DNA of 42,138 nucleotides from Actinomycetota bacterium (GTDB lineage: Bacteria; Actinomycetota; Aquicultoria; JACQXZ01), in assembly GCA_016208465.1 (NCBI GenBank), contig JACQXZ010000019.1:1-42138 (forward strand), in the 5' to 3' direction. Below, in pieces: positions 5,836-13,778 of the stretch. Under the pieces are notes generated by a model that saw nothing but the letters and a program-made list of their open reading frames with translations, was not told where the DNA came from and made no database searches. Each line of letters starts with the position of its first letter. Within the stretch, counting starts at the first letter, position 1. Position numbers and translations under genes: made by a program.

Positions 5836-8358
5836 CTAAATAGCTCCTTCTTGTAGTCGCATTATCTCTTCTGTTGCTTTCCATTTTAACTCAAAAGCAT
5901 TCTGAACTTTTTTGCTGATGTCTGATCTCATTTTTTTGTCTTTGTGGATGGGTAAAAGTAATTCCTTCCACCTGTCCGATATATTAGGGAGTGTCGTTTC
6001 AATAAGAACTTTGTCATCTATTTGCCTTTGTACTATTGGGTTGGTTAATAGATAGATGAGATAGTAAGGGGTTATATCAAGGTCATTTCCTTTGTTCACC
6101 ACGCGAAATATCAAAATTTCCTTTGTTAATAACACCTTCTTATCGAATGGCGAAACAAGCGCAACACTTCCGATTCTATAACTTCCTCGCCTAACAAAAA
6201 GCAAATCGCCTATCTCTAAGTCTATACCCCGCCCCTTCTTTTTTAAATATATGTCCTCAGGTATTAAGGCAGTAGGATTCTTGTAAACTTCTAAACTAAT
6301 AATATCGGCTACTCTTATATAAGGTATTGTTCCCGTTCCCTTAAAAACTGCGTCTGGTGAGCCATGTCCTTCATAAACTTTTAGAACTCCCCTGTTACAT
6401 AATTGTCCCAAAGGGATCAATTCACAATTTTTCTCTTTTGCATATCGTTCAATATCCTTTACATAATCTCGCCAATAATACCGTGGAACTAAAACTCTCG
6501 GATTTATATCGCTGTATTGCATAGGAAATAACAAATGGGCAGGAATAAGTTTCTTGGAATTTCTATATTCTGTTAGTTTTTCTATTATATAAGGTATCTC
6601 ATCATCAATTTCATTCGTTCTTTCATTTGTTGTGGGGTTGATTTTATAAAGTGTCCTGCCAGTATGATCGTGCCCAACAGTTTTTGCAACTGAAAGAAGA
6701 ATTTTGCAATTGCTTTTAGATTCGCTTTTTTCTAAAACTACAATAACCGTCTTAGCGTTATTATGAGGCCTAAAGGTATCATGGGAGAGATCAGCTATGT
6801 GAAGTATTTTGTGTTGTTGTAAGAATTGTAATATATGCTCAGAGTTTTTGGCATGGAGATATGTTTCTGGCAATACAATAGCCATCCGTCCACCTGGTTT
6901 TAGTAGTTGTAAGCATCGCTCAATAAAAAGTATCTGTGGCACCTGCTTATCCAGAACCTTATCAGTCCTTTCCCATTTACCAGTTTTTTTGTCCATCTTC
7001 CATTTAAAACCAAGTTCGTATTTTTCAAGAAGCGATTTACTGGTGATGGGTATTTTTGAACCGAAGGGGGGATTAGTTAAGAGAACATCAAAAGAGCCAA
7101 GTTTAATTTTTTCTTGCTGGATTGGTGTCCATTCTTCGGGATCCACTAAGCTATCGGCACAGAATATGCCACCTCTGCCATCACCAACAATAGCCATATA
7201 GGCTTTACTCACCTTGGCAAGATCAAATTCTTTATCTATTCCATAAAAATTCCTTGAGGCAGTCTCCGTCTTCAAACTTCCAATCTTTCCTTCTGGAAGA
7301 TGTTTATATTTTTCTTCTATCTTTTTCCAAACATGCTCTAATGCAACAGTTAAAAACCCACCTGAGCCACAGGCAGGATCAACCACCTTTTCATTGGGCT
7401 TTGGATCAAGCATTTCAACACAAAGACGAACAATATTTCTTGGAGTGAAAAATTGCCCTTTTTCTCCTCGCAAGGCGGGACCAATAAAAACCTCAAAGGC
7501 ATCTCCTACAGCATCTTTATCTGTTTTCAAGAGGCTGTAATTCTGTAGCTGGCTGACAACATATGCGACAGATTTAGCATCTAACAATAGTTTTTCGTCT
7601 TCCTCAAAGACATCCCGGTATTCGGTCCTAACCTTTTCAAATAATCCCTTTATTCTCTCTGCAACTTTCTCATCTGATTCTTCCGCTCCTGCCTTAAACT
7701 TTAGATCTTTGTAATTGTGCATCTCATCATAAATTTTGCAGAATATTAGCCGAGTCATTTCTCCGCCAAGTCTCTCGGCTCTTGGAAGGTTGCTATTAGT
7801 ATAGAGATGATAGTAAATAACTTTGAAGATTGATTTTAGATTTTGAGCAGGTATCAGTTCATCGCCAGTTTTATATTTTCCTATTTCTTCCCAAGACTGC
7901 CCTTTCCTGGGGATATTTCTCCATTCAACAAGTTCGGGTGTGTAAGATGGTGGTTTTCTTATTGCTCTAACATAGACTATTTCGGTACCATTGAACCACA
8001 CGCCCCCTTCAGCGGGAGTCGGGTCAATATAACTTTTAAGTTGCTTTATTCCATCCTTTTTGTCTTTTCGCTTAGTCTCTACAATAAGGGAAATATTGTC
8101 GAAAGTTTTTTTATCATCTTTGAAAACTACAATATCCGCTGGTCCTATTTTAGTACTCCCCTTCTGGATATAGAATTCTGGGAAAGTCTGAATTTGTTCT
8201 TTTGAATACCCATACTCACTGAGAAGTCTCTGAGCAAAAACAATTTTTGCCTCTACTCTTTCTGGAGTTATTTTTACAAGCCTACCTGAAACAGGGTCTT
8301 TAACATACCCTTCTTTGGCTTCAAGTTCTTCAGTTGGTTTAAATTCTTTTTCAGGCAT
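5836..8358 (-). CDS. Single-chain restriction-modification enzyme (nuclease-like N-terminus, N6-adenine methylase, specificity region)
   Basis: 840 residues. Residues about 35-125 resemble the HSDR_N nuclease-like domain of type I R subunits, with D75 in PADIVVF and E94-T-K96 in IVETKRKD as a possible PD-(D/E)xK site. Residues about 170-560 are a HsdM-type N6-adenine methylase: SAM motif VDPACGSGGF near 326-335 and catalytic NPPF at 429-432. Residues about 640-830 resemble one HsdS target-recognition domain (IPYIRVADI, GDLLFVRRGS). Cleavage, methylation and recognition thus appear combined in one chain, as in type IIG enzymes. No helicase/translocase domain is seen. It is the last gene of a three-gene operon after the OLD nuclease, 11 bases away. 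It ends in TAG. Confidence 0.8.
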   Translation of the reverse strand: MPEKEFKPTEELEAKEGYVKDPVSGRLVKITPERVEAKIVFAQRLLSEYGYSKEQIQTFPEFYIQKGSTKIGPADIVVFKDDKKTFDNISLIVETKRKDKKDGIKQLKSYIDPTPAEGGVWFNGTEIVYVRAIRKPPSYTPELVEWRNIPRKGQSWEEIGKYKTGDELIPAQNLKSIFKVIYYHLYTNSNLPRAERLGGEMTRLIFCKIYDEMHNYKDLKFKAGAEESDEKVAERIKGLFEKVRTEYRDVFEEDEKLLLDAKSVAYVVSQLQNYSLLKTDKDAVGDAFEVFIGPALRGEKGQFFTPRNIVRLCVEMLDPKPNEKVVDPACGSGGFLTVALEHVWKKIEEKYKHLPEGKIGSLKTETASRNFYGIDKEFDLAKVSKAYMAIVGDGRGGIFCADSLVDPEEWTPIQQEKIKLGSFDVLLTNPPFGSKIPITSKSLLEKYELGFKWKMDKKTGKWERTDKVLDKQVPQILFIERCLQLLKPGGRMAIVLPETYLHAKNSEHILQFLQQHKILHIADLSHDTFRPHNNAKTVIVVLEKSESKSNCKILLSVAKTVGHDHTGRTLYKINPTTNERTNEIDDEIPYIIEKLTEYRNSKKLIPAHLLFPMQYSDINPRVLVPRYYWRDYVKDIERYAKEKNCELIPLGQLCNRGVLKVYEGHGSPDAVFKGTGTIPYIRVADIISLEVYKNPTALIPEDIYLKKKGRGIDLEIGDLLFVRRGSYRIGSVALVSPFDKKVLLTKEILIFRVVNKGNDLDITPYYLIYLLTNPIVQRQIDDKVLIETTLPNISDRWKELLLPIHKDKKMRSDISKKVQNAFELKWKATEEIMRLQEGAI

Positions 8359-8369
8359 ATTATTTTCCC

Positions 8370-10031
8370 CTACTGTTCAATTAAGTTTTCAACAATCTTT
8401 ATTAATTCATCAATTTTTTCTTGCCTTATTTTATTATTTCTATAATGCCACATTACGCTTAGTGGTTTTTTATATCTGTCAGTTACCTTTTCAATCCCCA
8501 AAAAGTCTTCTAACTCACCTTCGCTAAATGAGTGCAACTTCAATGTGAATTTATTTTTATTCTTCTCAATAAATGCATTTATTTTCTTATGCTTGTCATT
8601 ATTTGTATCACTATCAAATAAAACAGAATGCTCAATGCCAAGTCTATCAAATAAATTCATATACCGATGAATATCATATTTACCCGCCGAATTTAATATA
8701 TAGACTCTACGGCTTTTAAAATTTAGTTTTTTCTCCTTAACCAAACAATCTATTAAAGCCTTTTCACTTAAACCCTCACAGATAAGAACAATATCAGCAA
8801 AAAAGGAACAACACCTATCAGGGTCTAACCATAAACAATAGCGAATGGATTCTAATTCTATATCTTCTCCTGTGGCTTTGCCTTCTAAAATTTCTTTTAA
8901 TTCTTTATTTTCTTTTAAGATATCCTGCAGAATATTACTATCTGTTTGGTAAATAAAAGTTTCTGCTACATTTTTTGTAAGTTTCAAAAGAGACGGCATA
9001 TCATCTATATTTTTACTTACAAAATGTGAAGAGTGGGTTGATATTAGCACCTGCTGATTTTCTGCTGATGCAATTTCATCCAGACTTAAATTTAGAATTT
9101 CCTGTTGTGCTGGATGCAAGAATGCTTCTGGTTCTTCAAACAAAATTAGGGTAAAATCTGGAGAAAACCCTTTTTTTTCTTTCTTGACCGGCATTTCTTT
9201 ATATTTTGTGGATAATTTTATTAGTGTATAAATAAGATGTCGTTGAAGTCCTTGACCAAAGGAACTTATATCCAATCGCTCTTTTAGATATTTTTCCTCT
9301 AAATAGTGGCTTACTAAATTTTTTATAATTTCTTCTGGTTTAATTTCATTGATTTCCACACCAAAAGATACATCCCAATCTTTAATTTCTTTATTAACAT
9401 CATCAATGAAATTTTGTATCGAAACCCCATCTTTAAAGGATTCAGTTTTAAATTTCTCATTAAAATCTATGAATGATTTACTCAAAGAATCAAAAGAAGA
9501 GCTATTTTTTGCAACTTTCTTTACCACAAAATTTAGTGAATCTCTAAAAGCAGAAGGACCACTTAACTTAGTATATTCATCTACCTTAGCCACTTCTGGA
9601 ATGTAAATCACATCTCCTAACTTTGCCTCTGATATATTTTTTGCACCATAGAAAAGATTATTTGAAAGATTGCCTCTCTCATATCCATAAATGTTACTTT
9701 GATTAGACTTTACTCGGTCTGATTGGGAAGATTTCAAATATTTTCTTACTTTTAGAGAATTGTTATCTTGCTTATACTCATCTTTCAAATTCTCAAATTC
9801 ATCATCGGTCAGATGGAACTCGATTTCAATCCAGATTTCTTGGTCATCAATTTTAAACTTAGGAATATCTTCTTTATCAAATTTTTCTTTCTCATAGAAA
9901 ATCCTCAAAGCGTCAATTACATTTGTCTTTCCTGAATTATTTGCTCCTATTAGCAATGAATAATCACCTAAATTAAATGTTTGCTCCTTGATAGTCCTGA
10001 AATTATGAAGAGCGATTGTTTTGATCTTCAT
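8370..10031 (-). CDS. OLD-family ATP-dependent nuclease (AAA ATPase + TOPRIM)
   Basis: 553 residues. The N-terminus has an SMC/RecF-like ATPase fold with Walker A GANNSGKT at 29-36, a Walker B LILFEEPEAFLHP near residue 300 and a following STHSSHF segment. The C-terminal third carries a TOPRIM nuclease domain: LICEGLSEK, LNSAGK, LFDSDTN. OLD proteins cleave DNA and act in phage defence (for example P2 Old and GajA of Gabija). No UvrD-like GajB partner is present; the neighbours are radC and a methylase. An AGGAGG ribosome binding site lies inside the end of radC, so expression is coupled. Confidence 0.85.
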   Translation of the reverse strand: MKIKTIALHNFRTIKEQTFNLGDYSLLIGANNSGKTNVIDALRIFYEKEKFDKEDIPKFKIDDQEIWIEIEFHLTDDEFENLKDEYKQDNNSLKVRKYLKSSQSDRVKSNQSNIYGYERGNLSNNLFYGAKNISEAKLGDVIYIPEVAKVDEYTKLSGPSAFRDSLNFVVKKVAKNSSSFDSLSKSFIDFNEKFKTESFKDGVSIQNFIDDVNKEIKDWDVSFGVEINEIKPEEIIKNLVSHYLEEKYLKERLDISSFGQGLQRHLIYTLIKLSTKYKEMPVKKEKKGFSPDFTLILFEEPEAFLHPAQQEILNLSLDEIASAENQQVLISTHSSHFVSKNIDDMPSLLKLTKNVAETFIYQTDSNILQDILKENKELKEILEGKATGEDIELESIRYCLWLDPDRCCSFFADIVLICEGLSEKALIDCLVKEKKLNFKSRRVYILNSAGKYDIHRYMNLFDRLGIEHSVLFDSDTNNDKHKKINAFIEKNKNKFTLKLHSFSEGELEDFLGIEKVTDRYKKPLSVMWHYRNNKIRQEKIDELIKIVENLIEQ

Positions 10032-10037
10032 ACTTTT

Positions 10038-10742
10038 CTATTCCTCCTCAATAAGCCCTTCATTGAAAAAACTAAAGTAATTGTTATCACCGATGATGAT
10101 ATGGTCTAAAATTCGTATTCCCACAAGTTCGCAAGCAGAAATGATACGGTTGGTTATATCTATGTCATCTTGGCTTGGTTGTGGTTCACCGCTTGGGTGA
10201 TTATGGATAAGCACCAAAGCCGCTGCTGATTCTGTTACAGCCTCTTTTATAATTTCCCTTGGATGAACAACGCTTTTAGTAAGTGTTCCTTCAGAAATAG
10301 TAACATCTTTGATGATTTTATTTTTACCGTCAAGTAAAACTGCTTTAAAAATCTCTTTTTTCATATCTCTCATATAGGGTGTAAAATGATCAACTAAATC
10401 CTTGCTGGTTGTAATTTTAATCTTGGTCAAACTTTTTTCTTTAAGAAATCTTTTGCCTACTTCTGTTGCAGATTTTATTTGTGCAATTTTAGCAATGCCT
10501 AAACCCTTTCTTTTAAGTTCAACAAAACTCTTTGAATCAATATTTCTAAATGTTCCAAATTCATTAATTAATTCCCGCGCCATATCTACAGCACTTTTGC
10601 CGCTTGAGCCAACTCTTAAGAGAATAGCAAGAAGTTCTGTATCTGAAAGTTTATCAGCCCCCAGTTTTAATAGTTTTTCCCTTGGTCGCTCATCTTCTGG
10701 CCAATTTACTATTGCCCTTGGGTATTTTAACTTTTTTGTCAT
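10038..10742 (-). CDS. radC: RadC/UPF0758 family JAB-domain protein
   Basis: 234 residues. The N-terminal helix-hairpin-helix region (about 10-90; LSDTELLAILLRVG) is followed by a JAB/MPN metal-binding domain with the H-x-H...S-x2-D signature (H180, H182, S190, D193 in LIHNHPSGEPQPSQDD). Most RadC proteins are of unknown biochemical role and are enriched in mobile and defence islands. It is the first gene of the 5-kb cassette. The OLD nuclease starts 6 bases after its TAG stop and, by chance, in the same frame. The start at ATG 10742 has an AAGG ribosome binding site. Confidence 0.85.
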   Translation of the reverse strand: MTKKLKYPRAIVNWPEDERPREKLLKLGADKLSDTELLAILLRVGSSGKSAVDMARELINEFGTFRNIDSKSFVELKRKGLGIAKIAQIKSATEVGKRFLKEKSLTKIKITTSKDLVDHFTPYMRDMKKEIFKAVLLDGKNKIIKDVTISEGTLTKSVVHPREIIKEAVTESAAALVLIHNHPSGEPQPSQDDIDITNRIISACELVGIRILDHIIIGDNNYFSFFNEGLIEEE

Positions 10743-10802
10743 AATGAAACCTTATTCTACTTTATATTTAAAGTCAGCCCGTTTTTTATTACTTTCATTA
10801 GG

Positions 10803-10820
10803 CACGGCATTGCGTATAAC
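10803..10820. repeat. Inverted boundary repeat of the 5-kb cassette, right copy
   Basis: CACGGCATTGCGTATAAC matches the inverted left copy at 5740-5757 in 17 of 18 positions. The two copies bracket radC, the OLD gene and the methylase exactly. Confidence 0.7.
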
Positions 10821-10854
10821 GGCGAACGCGCAACACACCCGAACTTGGTTATAT
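10814..10854. other. Candidate attI or attI/cassette junction
   Basis: GTATAAC (10814-10820) and GTTATAT (10848-10854) are core-box-like. The sequence between them lacks the paired stem of the attC sites, as expected for an attI. It lies between the recombinase remnant and the first cassette, and the cassette boundary repeat ends in its left box. Confidence 0.4.
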
Positions 10855-10873
10855 CCGAATAAGTTCGGATATA
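10850..10873. repeat. Perfect hairpin between recombinase and first cassette
   Basis: TATATCCGAA (10850-10859), loop TAAG, TTCGGATATA (10864-10873): a perfect 10-bp stem without a following T-run. It may be a recombinase-binding or regulatory structure. Confidence 0.55.
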
Positions 10874-10895
10874 CTAATTCTGACTGAACAGTCAA
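10868..10895 (-). promoter_or_regulatory. Candidate cassette promoter (Pc-like) with overlapping palindrome
   Basis: On the minus strand TTGACT (10895-10890) and TATATC (10873-10868) are separated by 16 bases and point into the cassette array. The -35 box overlaps a perfect palindrome, TGACTG-AA-CAGTCA (10881-10894), that could be an operator. The -10 box is only a partial match to consensus. Confidence 0.35.
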
Positions 10896-10920
10896 CAAGC
10901 CCTTCTTTTGACAAATTTTG

Positions 10921-11388
10921 TCAACTACTACTCTCTTCTTTAATATTTAAACTATCTAATGGACTCTTTATCTTACCAAGACTTTTTGTGCTTACATGGG
11001 TATAAACCTCTGTTGTTTTACTGTCTTTATGTCCAAGCAGTTCTTGTATGTATCTTAATCCGTGTCTCTTTCCAACAAGTGAGTCGCGAAACTGTGCCTT
11101 AGTGTATGTACTGAAACATCTTTTTTGATACCTGCCTTGTTGCAGGCATGTTCCAAAACCTTTTCGACTGTGATAGTCCTTTACGTCGTTGTCATTAATA
11201 TCTGATGAACTCTTACCTGTAAAATTCAAGAAATTTCTGTGGTCGGTATCTGGAAAACCCCAGTGTCTTTCCAAAGGATGCCATTTATAACCAGAAATAG
11301 TTTTAATCTTTGCAATGCAAGAAGAACTATAAGGAAAAGTAATTATTATATTACCCGAGGTGTCTTTGCCTACATTAATCTCTGTCAT
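10921..11388 (-). pseudogene. Broken tyrosine recombinase / possible integron integrase
   Basis: The start (ATG 11388, GGGAGG ribosome binding site) encodes an N-terminal arm domain (ITFPYSSSCIAKIKTISGYK, then WHPLERHWGFPDTD). The core-binding domain, expected to be about 200 residues, is gone. A second frame then encodes [20 protein letters not shown] and SFATHLLE. After a further shift the first frame encodes [20 protein letters not shown] followed by THVSTKSLGKIKSPLDSL. The catalytic box II residues (H-x-x-R, GH, Y) are recognisable, but the first arginine motif is deleted and two frameshifts are present. It is the only recombinase next to the attC array, so it is the natural candidate for its integrase. 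It could instead be an unrelated XerC-like enzyme: the integron-specific extra helix cannot be assessed. Confidence 0.7.
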
Positions 11389-11520
11389 AGAATAAACCTC
11401 CCGATCAGAGCATTGGCGGCAAGTTAAGTAAAATTAAATCACATTTATTAGGTATTATCAATGAAGCGCATGACGAATCTGAGGTAAGATGCCTCGGCTA
11501 TAACCTATCGCCTCTTGCCC

Positions 11521-12246
11521 CTAACCTCTCTTTAATTTTTCCAATTCACTTTTCGAAAGATGACGAGATCTTCCACGTGGTAAATTTCTTAAAACCAAAG
11601 GACCAAACCGAATCCTTTTTAAATATATTACAGGATGTCCTATTCTTTTGCACATCTCTCTTATTTGTCTCTTTTTTCCTTGATGAATCGTTATTTCAAG
11701 TGTTGTTCTATCTTTACCGGCAAATAAAACTTTTATTTTTGCGGGAGCGGTTGGTTTGTTTTCTATTTTAATTCCTTTTCTTAAAAGATTTAATTTTTTC
11801 TCATCAGGAACACCTTTCACCGTAACCTGATATACTTTGTTTAGCTTATATCGCGGGTGAATTAATTTATTGGTTAACTCGCCGTCATTCGTAAGCAGAA
11901 GCAATCCTTCTGTATCTTTATCCAGTCTTCCTACAGGAAAAATACGTGTTTTTAATTGAGGATTTGTTTTACGAATCAGATCGATAACTGTAGGGCGGTT
12001 TTTTTCATCGGACAAAGATGTTATATAGCCGGAAGGTTTATTTAAAATTATATATATCTTTTCTTCCCTGATTCTTAATTTTTTCCCATTTACTTTTATT
12101 ATATTTTTGTAGGGATCAGCCTTAAAGCCCAATTCGGTTATTATTTTTCCATCAACAGAAACCAAGCCGCTTTTGATTAATTCTTCGCACTTTCTGCGCG
12201 AAGCTATTCCCGCATCTGCCATTATTTTCTGAAGTCTTATTTCCAT
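11521..12246 (-). CDS. rluB: RsuA/RluB-family pseudouridine synthase
   Basis: 241 residues. An N-terminal S4 RNA-binding domain (RLQKIMADAGIASRRKCEEL, residues 4-23) is followed by the RsuA-type catalytic domain with GRLDKDTEGLLLLTNDG near residues 107-123, whose aspartate (D109) is the nucleophile. It modifies a uridine in 23S rRNA (RluB-like) or 16S rRNA (RsuA-like). The usual scpA-scpB-rluB order favours RluB. ATG 12246 lies 11 bases after scpB, with overlapping expression signals. The end is TAG. Confidence 0.85.
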   Translation of the reverse strand: MEIRLQKIMADAGIASRRKCEELIKSGLVSVDGKIITELGFKADPYKNIIKVNGKKLRIREEKIYIILNKPSGYITSLSDEKNRPTVIDLIRKTNPQLKTRIFPVGRLDKDTEGLLLLTNDGELTNKLIHPRYKLNKVYQVTVKGVPDEKKLNLLRKGIKIENKPTAPAKIKVLFAGKDRTTLEITIHQGKKRQIREMCKRIGHPVIYLKRIRFGPLVLRNLPRGRSRHLSKSELEKLKRG

Positions 12247-12257
12247 CTAAAAGTGTC

Positions 12258-12821
12258 CTATGAAGTTAAATTCATTACAATTTGTCTTTTTGTTTCTTCA
12301 TCCGCCTCAAATTCTTCAAGCGGCGGCAAGTCAGAAATATCTTTTAGACCGAATTTTTCAAGAAACATTTTGGTCGTTCCATAAAGGATTGGCTGGCCCG
12401 GCGTTTTTTCACGGCCTGCTTCTTTAATTAAATCTTTTTCAAGGAGGGATGAAATTACTCCATCGACATTTACTCCCCTTATTGCGCTTATTTCATTTTT
12501 GGTTAATGGCTGTTTATACGCGATTATGGCAAGGGTTTCAAGAGCGGCTTGACTTAATTTTCTTGAATCGGAAGTAAGAATTAATTTTTCGATATAAGAA
12601 GCGTATCCCGGATGCGTGTATAAACGATATCCTCCCGCGATTTCTCTCAACTGAAATCCTCTGTTTTGTTCAATGTATTCATTTTTAAGTTCTTCGAGTA
12701 TATTTCTTGCGGCAATCTCATCAATTTCCGCAATTTCCATAATTTTTGGTAATGGAAGCGGACGGTCTGATACAAACAAAAGCGCTTCGATTACTCCTTT
12801 GATGTTTATAAAGTCAATCAA
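12258..12821 (-). CDS. scpB: Segregation and condensation protein B
   Basis: 187 residues of the ScpB family. Two winged-helix domains are visible, with GVIEALLFVSDRPLPLPKI near the N-terminus and the diagnostic LSQAALETLAIIAYKQPLTK near residues 89-108, followed by IRGVNVDGVISSLLEKDLI. ScpB dimers bind ScpA to close the SMC ring. The start is TTG at 12821 with AGGGAAGG 10 bases upstream. A 160-bp gap with an AT-rich repeat separates it from scpA, which has an internal stop codon, so the complex may be affected. Confidence 0.9.
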   Translation of the reverse strand: MIDFINIKGVIEALLFVSDRPLPLPKIMEIAEIDEIAARNILEELKNEYIEQNRGFQLREIAGGYRLYTHPGYASYIEKLILTSDSRKLSQAALETLAIIAYKQPLTKNEISAIRGVNVDGVISSLLEKDLIKEAGREKTPGQPILYGTTKMFLEKFGLKDISDLPPLEEFEADEETKRQIVMNLTS

Positions 12822-12875
12822 TGTTCTTTTTCCTTCCCTGCTGTTTTTTTATATTTAAGTTGAGACAATTAGATT

Positions 12876-12967
12876 TTAGAAATCAAAAATTATCACAAAT
12901 GAAATTTAGAAAAATTTTTACATTTTAATCTGTCATTTTAATTTTTGACTTTTTATTTTTAATTTTG
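12876..12967. repeat. Short AT-rich inverted repeat (S23-element end type)
   Basis: The right side, read on the minus strand, is AAAATTAAAAATAAAAAGTC followed by AAAAATTAAAATGACA. It is nearly identical to the start of the degraded element at 23812. The left side (AAATCAAAAATTATCAC) is a shorter inverted match. It looks like an internally deleted element of about 90 bp between scpA and scpB. Confidence 0.5.
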
Positions 12968-12985
12968 CTTTAAACAATCAGCTTT

Positions 12986-13768
12986 TTACACAACAACATT
13001 TAATTCATTCGAGGGCATTTCAAATATAATCATCTGACTACGGTCTCTTAAATCAATTTCAATTTCTCCAAAAGTTAAAGCCTGATTCACTATAATATAC
13101 TCTTGTTTATAGAGTTCAAGAATTGCAAGAAACGTAACAATTTTTTCTAATTTGCTTAAACATTCAGCAGTTAAGTCTTTAAAAGTTCTTTTTCCTGATA
13201 TTCTTAGCCTTTCTACAACATGGCTCATTTTTTCTTCAAAAGTAAACCTTAAAGTAGTTTCAATTTCTTTAAGGAAATTGTCCTCTTTCCTAAATTTAAG
13301 CATAGACCTCATCAAATCTTCCACTGTTATGTCTTTAAGAAAGTCTGGAGCTATATTCAAAAATCCTTCCTCAGGTTCTGCGTCTCTCGGAAAAGCTTTA
13401 GCTTCATTTTCTGCCCTTAAGGCAAGCTAAAGAGATGCATTTTTAAACTTTTTATAATCGATTAATCTTGCGATCAGAATTTCACGAGTTTCTTCGGGAG
13501 ATAGTTCTTCTTCATCTAAGTCTGTTTGATTTGTTCTGTCGGACGGCAGTAAAGTTGAACATTTTATTTCGATTAAGGTAGTCGCGACCAACAGGAAATC
13601 ACTTGCAATCTCTAAATTTAAATCTTCCATAGCTTTTAAGTAGGCAAGATATTCATTTATAATCTTTGCAATAGGAACGTCATATATGTCTAGTTTTTGT
13701 TGATTAATGAGGTTTAATAGTAAATCAAACGGACCCTCGAAAATCTTAAATTTTACTTTATAAGACAT
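12986..13768 (-). pseudogene. scpA: Segregation and condensation protein A with in-frame amber codon
   Basis: The N-terminal part from ATG 13768 (KFKIFEGPFDLLLNLINQQK) is the typical ScpA kleisin start. After YKKFKNASL the frame meets TAG at 13427-13429. It then continues without a frame change through LALRAENEAKAFPRDAEPEE and NIAPDFLKDITVEDLM to the C-terminal winged helix, ending QMIIFEMPSNELNVVV. Total length with the stop bridged is about 260 residues, normal for ScpA. Without readthrough, the N-terminal 113 residues and possibly a C-terminal piece from ATG 13360 are made. TAG ends many other genes here, so reassignment is unlikely. A CAG-to-TAG point mutation or a sequencing/assembly error is the simplest explanation. 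Confidence 0.8.
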
Positions 13769-13778
13769 TTCGTTATCC

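Noticed and set aside
6809-7201. Plus-strand open frames inside the methylase and other large genes
   Set aside because: They are antisense shadows with cysteine/serine-rich, family-less products.
10029-10040. RadC and OLD as one readthrough protein, since OLD starts in frame after the radC TAG
   Set aside because: TAG is an ordinary stop for many genes here, OLD has its own ribosome binding site, and the frame match can be chance.
13427-13429. TAG reassigned as a sense codon in this organism
   Set aside because: radC, the OLD gene, scpB, rluB, dxs, aroK and aroC all end in TAG at family-appropriate lengths.
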